From Lepidostoma basale (taxonomy: Eukaryota > Arthropoda > Insecta > Trichoptera > Lepidostomatidae): DNA of 64,000 bases. The position numbers and the translations under genes were made by a program. Numbering within the stretch: position 1 is the first letter of the stretch; each line of letters starts with the position of its first letter. Under the pieces are notes generated by a model. It was not told the DNA's origin. It was given only the letters and a program-made list of their open reading frames with translations, and did no database searches. Shown here in pieces: positions 59,456-64,000 of the stretch. The stretch spans positions 62,001 through 126,000 of the forward strand of contig JAHDVF020001345.1 of NCBI GenBank assembly GCA_022606425.2. The letters run 5' to 3'.

Positions 59456-59546
59456 AAATCCGTGCATTATCTCACAAATATTACAAATAATATTAATTAT
59501 TAAATAAAACACTTGTTTTTTACCACTTGAGTATTATATTTTAAAC

Positions 59547-59583
59547 GACTAGTTTCGGAAGCTACAGATGCTTCCATCTACAG
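59547..59583 (-). ncRNA. Hammerhead-like core (CTGTAGA box), mate
   Basis: Identical in sequence to the plus-strand core at 59626-59662, read on the minus strand: CTGTAGA, extra T, GGAAGC/GCTTCC stem, GAA, ACTAGT, C. Confidence 0.42.
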
Positions 59584-59618
59584 GTTTCAATATAAACTTG
59601 AAATATAGAATGTTTATA

Positions 59619-59669
59619 TTGAAACCTGTAGATGGAAGCATCTGTAGCTTCCGAAACTAGTCGTTTTAA
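59619..59669 (+). ncRNA. Hammerhead-like RNA with complete three-stem pairing
   Basis: Box CTGTAGA at 59626-59632, extra T at 633, perfect stem II GGAAGC (634-639) with GCTTCC (647-652), GAA at 653-655, palindrome ACTAGT at 656-661 as stem III, C at 662. Stem I forms seven consecutive pairs between 59625-59619 and 59663-59669 (six Watson-Crick and one G-U); after a one-base bulge about five more A-U pairs are possible. The box departs from CUGANGA at its fourth base (A6 to U), so activity is uncertain although the topology is the most complete in the window. Confidence 0.5.
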
Positions 59670-59764
59670 ATATAATATAGTACTCAAGTGGTAAAAAACA
59701 AGTGTTTTATTTACAATTTAATAATGTCCTACCACAAAGTGAATAAATAACATAATTATATTAA

Positions 59765-60285
59765 TGTTTAAGGTATCTATTGAGTACAGGTAAAATATAA
59801 TATTAACTATATAAAACCATGAAAGCATGAGAGATAGTTCGACTTTAGGAAGACAAGATACTCTCTAAAGTCAAGAATATTTGTCTTCTGAACATGCTTT
59901 CACTAATATGAAAGACGTCGATCTCTGAGGAGACTGACACTGTTGGTTGGTTCTGGTGGCCGGTATGTAATACAATATATGCTGTCGCTGTTGGAGATAT
60001 TTATCAGGAACAAAAAGACCAGCATCCTCCAACAACAATTAGTCTGCTGAACGCTGTTTCCTCGGAGATCGACGTCTTTCATATTAGTGAAGGCACGTTC
60101 AGGAGACAAATACTCTTGACTTTAGAAAGTATCTTGTCTTCCTAATGTCAAACCATCTCTAATGCGTTCCTGGTACTATGTTGTATTTATATAATATTTT
60201 ATCTGTACTCAATAGATGCCTTAAACATTTTCCTGTTTGTAATGTCTTTTGAGTTAATAAACTGATTTGATTTGATTTGAAAACA
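59765..60285. repeat. Repeat D, inverted pair with (GATTT)n tail
   Basis: 59765-60000 (plus) begins TTTAAGGTATCTATTGAGTA and contains GCATGAGAGATAGTTCGAC and AAGACGTCGATCTCTGAGG. 60040-60285 is its inverse: TCCTCGGAGATCGACGTC to AATAGATGCCTTAAAC, then AATAAACTGATTTGATTTG. The pentamer GATTT repeated at 60260-60280 looks like the true 3' tail. Confidence 0.6.
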
Positions 60286-60287
60286 CC

Positions 60288-60895
60288 GCCGAGTTCTTGA
60301 AAAAGAAATGGGATTCCATCTCTTCAAAGTTGCAAAGAGTTGGTCCCCAGCATTCCTAGAAGAAATGATTTGAAATAGAGCCACAACAAGATATTCGCGA
60401 AAACAATAATCTGCACAATTTTCGCCTGTCTATTATTTGTGGGTCATTTAATTTCAGAGCGAGGAAAATAATGAATCGCAACAGATTTTTCATTACTAAC
60501 TTTTCAGTATTTACGTAGAGCGCTGTCCGTCGAAAGTTTTGTTTCTGAGCGTGGCAAAATGAGTTTTCAGTAAACACTGGCCCTCACTGAATGCAGAATG
60601 GTGCAATATTTCACATTCGTGGCATGCTCGACTGTCTCGTATCGGTTGTAGCTTTCATTCATGCATTTTTCATCTGATGTTTTACTTTATTTAGCAGCTA
60701 TATGGATGTGCCAACGCTTGTTCTAACCAACCATTTTACTTTCAACTATATTTTATGACGTATACCTATGTGGAAAAATGAAGTATAGTTTCAAATGTGG
60801 ATATTAGGAAGGAATGTAGAACGGAAGAAAGTTATTAATATGATAATCAAATGATTTTACTGAAATCTCTTGATGGAAATTTATTTAAAATAATA
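60288..60895. other. Unassigned sequence
   Basis: 60290-60650 is moderately balanced in composition and single-copy in this window. Frames of 61-73 codons on the minus strand are without known domain. 60810-60845 has an RTE-A-like phrase (ATTAGGAAGGAATGTAGAAC). Confidence 0.25.
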
Positions 60896-60917
60896 ATTAA
60901 ATAAAACGATGTTTTTT
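60896..60917 (-). mobile_element. Penelope-like repeat, outer piece split by a LINE
   Basis: AATAAAACGATGTTTTTTAG continues the repeat whose main part is at 61264-61380; compare AACACATCGTTTTATTT at 39430 in an unsplit relative. The LINE at 60918 sits between the pieces. Confidence 0.6.
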
Positions 60918-61263
60918 AGGTACAGTAAGGACCCAACAAGTTTTGAAGGCTTCCGAAATGAAGACACTGAGGGCGATAGCAGGTAAGACACTAAGGGATC
61001 GCGTGAGGAACACCAGAATAAGAGAGATATATGAGGTTGATATTATAATATGGAGCAGACAGCGAAAAAGGGACTGGTACGGTCATATTCAAAGAATGGA
61101 CACCACCAGACTCCCCTATATTGCATTACATAATCAACCTCATGGGACTTGTCCTGGTGGAAGACCTCCTAAAAGATGACAGGAGAGCTGGGAATCTACC
61201 TCACAGGGGGAGAAACACTCTGGAGAACAGACCACATAGGTCTACAATAAGGAAGAAGAAGAA
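60918..61263 (+). pseudogene. RTE-C LINE 3' end, nested, with target duplication
   Basis: TVRTQQVLKASEMKTLRAIA, GKTLRDRVRNTRIREIYEVD, RQRKRDWYGHIQRMDTTRLP and YIALHNQPHGTCPGGRPPKR, ending in (GAA)n at 61252-61263. GATGTTTTTTA occurs immediately before the 5' end (60905) and immediately after the tail (61263), an 11-bp target-site duplication that marks the insertion into the Penelope-like repeat. Confidence 0.85.
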
Positions 61264-61385
61264 GATGTTTTTTAACTACTTCCACGTTTCGCCAGGCTCG
61301 CTGGCATCGACAGACTGGTGACACTATTGCAATCCGATTCCTTCATATACATACAGATCAGGGGTGGTAAACATGATTCCATACA
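61264..61385 (-). mobile_element. Penelope-like terminal repeat with hammerhead-like core
   Basis: Minus-strand core at 61281-61313: box CTGTCGA, extra T, perfect 5-bp GCCAG/CTGGC hairpin with loop CGAGC, GAA, palindrome ACGT, then G. The box differs from CUGANGA at its fourth base, as in the 59505 family. The outer part (CAGATCAGGGGTGGTAAAC) recurs inverted at 37020. Confidence 0.5.
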
Positions 61386-61387
61386 TA

Positions 61388-61720
61388 AATAATCTTAAAA
61401 TTAATTTGTAAAATTTACTGAATTTAAATATTGGTATCACAGTAATTCAAGAAAATTCGTATTTAATATGATGCAATAAATATGTCAGATTTTATATAAT
61501 AAAATTTAAAATCCTTTATATTGAATACGAATCTTGTTGAATAACTGTCATACCACTATTTAAATTCAGTAAATTTTACATAATTATTTGAAGATTATTT
61601 TTGTAAAGTATTTTTCTTGATCACCCCTGACATTATTTGCATTTTATCATTTTTATTGACATTGAAATAAAATGCGAAATTGAAGTTGCACGAGCTGTAT
61701 TTAATAAAATGAGAACAATA
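61388..61720. repeat. Imperfect inverted repeat, unassigned
   Basis: AATCTTAAAATTAATTTGTA...CTGAATTTAAATATTGG at 61391-61435 is mirrored by TAAATTCAGTAAATTTTACA...GAAGATT at 61560-61598, and AATTCGTATTTAATATGATG by ATATTGAATACGAATC. TCAGGGGTG (61358) and CACCCCTGA (61622) are the outer ends, so the whole 61358-61631 may be one hairpin element. Its class is unknown. Confidence 0.45.
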
Positions 61721-61724
61721 TTTT

Positions 61725-62195
61725 GTAACGATAATCATAACTTGAAACTCCCACAAAGAATGATTAAATGTGATAAATGATCTATTCTACTATATGGCTG
61801 CGAAACCTGGACTCTGAAAGTGAATGTAATGAACCGGCTGGAAGCGTTCGAGATGTGAATATACCGCAGAATGATCCTTATACAGTGGACGTATAAGATC
61901 AGTAATGCAGACGTACTACAGAGAGCCAGAGCCAATAGAGAGCTGCTGTCGAGTGTGAAAAGAAGAAAGGTCTCATATTTGGGTCATGTGCTAAGGGGAG
62001 AAAAATACTACCTCCTTCGAATGATATTAAAGGGTAAAGTGGAGGGACGTCGGAGAGTTGGTAGAAATAGCTGTCCTGGCTGCGGAATATAAAAGAGTGG
62101 ACAGGAATAACAATAGTTCAGAACCTGTTCCAAGTGGTGCAGGATAGAGATGCCTTTGCTGCAGTGATCACCGAAAGAAGGAGAAAATATGTATT
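61725..62195 (+). pseudogene. RTE-B LINE 3' end
   Basis: LLYGCETWTLKVNVMNRLEA, FEM-stop-IYRRMILIQWTYKI, SNADVLQRARANRELLSSVK, RRKVSYLGHVLRGEKYYLLR and MILKGKVEGRRRVGRNSCPG. The last part is frameshifted (NNNSSEPVPSGAG). Ends near ACCGAAAGAAGG. Confidence 0.8.
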
Positions 62196-62199
62196 GACC

Positions 62200-63360
62200 G
62201 CAAATGGGTCGAAAACATTTTGACCGCAAAGGCACCACCGCAAGTGGGAAGACACCCAGTAATAAATAGATCGGTGTAAATACACTTTTTTTATGTTTAA
62301 CCCCTTACCGCATACTGGCTCATATATGATCCAAAATAATCTTTCGCCATAAAAAACAACAAAATAATAAAATATGTCTTGCTTTTAGCAATAATTAAAT
62401 AATAAGTTTTATCTATGATCCGCGTTACTAGTTGTCAAACTTCTTGCTACATGTCTCTGGTTGTACTAGATGTGCGTTCGACTGTTTCCAACTGTCTGTT
62501 TATGATTTTCTGTACAAACGCGATATTCAAAAATGTATTTTTTTGGTTTGTAAAACCCTATATTTACGCTATATTACACTGGTTTACTATTATTTTCATT
62601 AGGTAAGTAATAAAATGATCACTTTTATATAAAATTATGGATAATAGTGTGTAAAATCTAGGGATAAAAAGGGGAAGACCTGGAAAAAAAAATGTATTTT
62701 ATATAGGAAAACTAATTTATTTGAAAAATAAAAAAAAACGTGTATTTTTTTTCATCATTTGCATATCATATATTTTTTTACACATTTAAAAAAAATCATA
62801 CAGTAAGCAAAAAATGCAAGCAAAAAGCAAACACTTTTCATTCTTTTGAAAACAATAAAATATTGTAATTTGAAGCTTTTTTCATTCGAAACAGCTTTTA
62901 CGCGTTAAAATATGTACGAGTACTGATAAAAATACCTCTCATCGAAACAAAGCGTAATACGTTAGTACCGTAAACCGTATGACGTTACACTCGTTTTACG
63001 TTTTCGCTTTAAAGTGATATTGCGGTTGGTAAAAATTCCCCATCATTGATTACTTTCCAATTGATTTATTGCAACGACCGATGACGTGGAACAATCCAGC
63101 GGGTGGCTGCTGGGTTATGGGGTAACCAATATTTATTCGAGTGTGCCCAACATTTTTTCATTTTCCGCATTCAAATATCGCGGTGTTTCATTTTTACAAC
63201 GGATGGTGAGATGGAAAATCAATTTCAACATTCCGATTAACGACTCATTCCATATGGCTTCCACACTATAAAAATTCATATTGATGAAAATATACGTTTT
63301 TTAAGGTTTTTATTTATTTGTTGGGATTAGCAAGTGTCTTCTTATTTATTATTTCTTAAA
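62200..63360. other. Unassigned sequence
   Basis: No gene recognised. 62280-62480 and 63000-63270 look single-copy. A 61-codon plus-strand frame at 63086 (WLLGYGVTNIYSSVPNI) has no known domain or splice context. Confidence 0.22.
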
Positions 63361-63361
63361 C

Positions 63362-63460
63362 AATGATCTGAACTCTGTATTAAATAATTAATACTAAATA
63401 ATAATTATTAATGAAAACATCTGTTTTCTAAAAGTTTTTTTATAGTTAATGGAAATGACA
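63362..63460. mobile_element. PLE-B repeat interrupted by RTE-D
   Basis: GAAAACATCTGTTTTCTAAA and TTAATGGAAATGACAT at 63413-63462 are followed by RTE-D sequence; GGAAATGACATGTTTC resumes at 63620, so GGAAATGACAT is repeated on both sides of the LINE. Confidence 0.6.
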
Positions 63461-63620
63461 TAGCCGATAAATGTAGCCGCAAATAAAGTACCACCAGGAA
63501 ATCGACCTGCAGAAAGACCACCTAAAAGATGGCGAGACAGTTGGACATCTACATCCCAGGAACAGGCTCCGAGAAATAACAGGACACAATCCTAAATATA
63601 GCAGAAGAAGACGAAGAAGG
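63460..63620 (+). pseudogene. RTE-D LINE 3' tail with target duplication
   Basis: DKCSRK-stop-STTRKSTCRK in one frame and NVAANKVPPGNRPAERPPKR, WRDSWTSTSQEQAPRNN in another. It ends in AGAAGAAGACGAAGAAGG. The flanking GGAAATGACAT (63452 and 63619) is an 11-bp target-site duplication. Confidence 0.75.
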
Positions 63621-64000
63621 AAATGACATGTTTCTATTCATTGAAATAATGCCATTCCCAATTATTAGACTGATTGATGATTAGAAAAAAGAAAAATGTC
63701 ATTCCCATATACTATTTATTGTTTCTCATAATGTAAAACTCCATAGTTAATAATTTATACAAATGAAAACTTCTGTTTTTTAATTGGATTCCCGTAAAAT
63801 CTAAGAAAACTTCTAGAAACAGGCGTTTTCATTTATTTCTTCTATGTTCGCCATACTTTGTGTTGTAGATGTTTTATATTTTTCTTTTTCTTTTTATATA
63901 CTTTGTGTACAACACGAACTATTTAAACAAATTAAAATTAAATATCAAACATGACTGCCCGGTCCTTTCTCAGTGATATTATATAGATATTTAAAAATAT
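63620..64000. mobile_element. PLE-B and Penelope-like repeats, running off the window
   Basis: PLE-B continues to CTTCTAGAAACAGGCGTTTT at 63810. 63835-63875 is the inverted start motif (TTCTTCTATGTTCGCCATAC). 63880-64000 is a terminal repeat of the 13485 type with AAACATGACTGCCCGGTCC and TTTCTCAGTGATATT (minus-strand box CTGAGAA). Confidence 0.5.

Larger units (their letters stand above)
59505..59725. mobile_element. Penelope-like terminal repeats, near-perfect hairpin
   Basis: Arms 59510-59598 and 59610-59718 are complementary with almost no mismatch (CACTTGTTTTTTACCACTTG and CAAGTGGTAAAAAACAAGTG). Each holds an identical core, strands pointing outwards. Low divergence suggests a young insertion. 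Confidence 0.65.

Overview
This is a repeat-saturated, AT-rich animal nuclear window with one recognisable host gene. Ig exons with GT-AG introns, insect-type RTE and CR1 LINEs, Penelope-like elements (PLEs), mariner, hAT-like scraps and tRNA-derived SINEs point to an insect. A lepidopteran is my best guess, from the general look of the repeats and the Ig gene; it is not proven. There are no bacterial operons, no rRNA, no intact tRNA and no CRISPR. Most short open frames are chance or decayed transposon reading frames.

Host gene (minus strand): four exons of a Dpr-interacting-protein/lachesin-like immunoglobulin-superfamily cell-surface protein. They are a start and signal-peptide exon (50489-50591), the first half of Ig1 (40132-40253), the second half of Ig1 (27396-27581) and the first half of Ig2 (25963-26161). 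Junction phases 1, 0, 0 match, and the three internal joins translate into one continuous protein. The introns are about 9.9-10.2 kb, 12.5 kb and 1.2 kb. The rest of Ig2, Ig3 and the C-terminus were not found with confidence. A candidate terminal exon lies at 12777-13120 and a candidate unrelated or alternative first exon at 30971-31120.

Mobile DNA fills the introns. (1) At least five lineages of 3'-terminal RTE-type LINE fragments; the commonest (RTE-A here) ends in (GTTA)n. (2) Pieces of CR1-like and jockey/R1-like LINEs. (3) Many Penelope-like terminal repeats, often as head-to-head hairpins, plus one GIY-YIG endonuclease remnant. (4) Two tRNA-derived SINE families and a third SINE-like composite with an RTE-A tail. 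(5) Two mariner remnants, hAT-like scraps and an ~865-bp element with terminal inverted repeats. Several are nested, and two LINE insertions have visible target-site duplications.

The most interesting signal is in the Penelope-like repeats. More than twenty copies from several diverged families share one architecture: a CUGANGA-like box, one extra base, a 4-6 bp hairpin, GAAA, then a short palindrome and usually C. This is the layout of a minimal (dimeric-type) hammerhead ribozyme. One copy also has a 7-bp stem I. Hammerheads are known from Penelope-like elements; the diversity, the palindromic stem III variants and the extra base seen here deserve testing.
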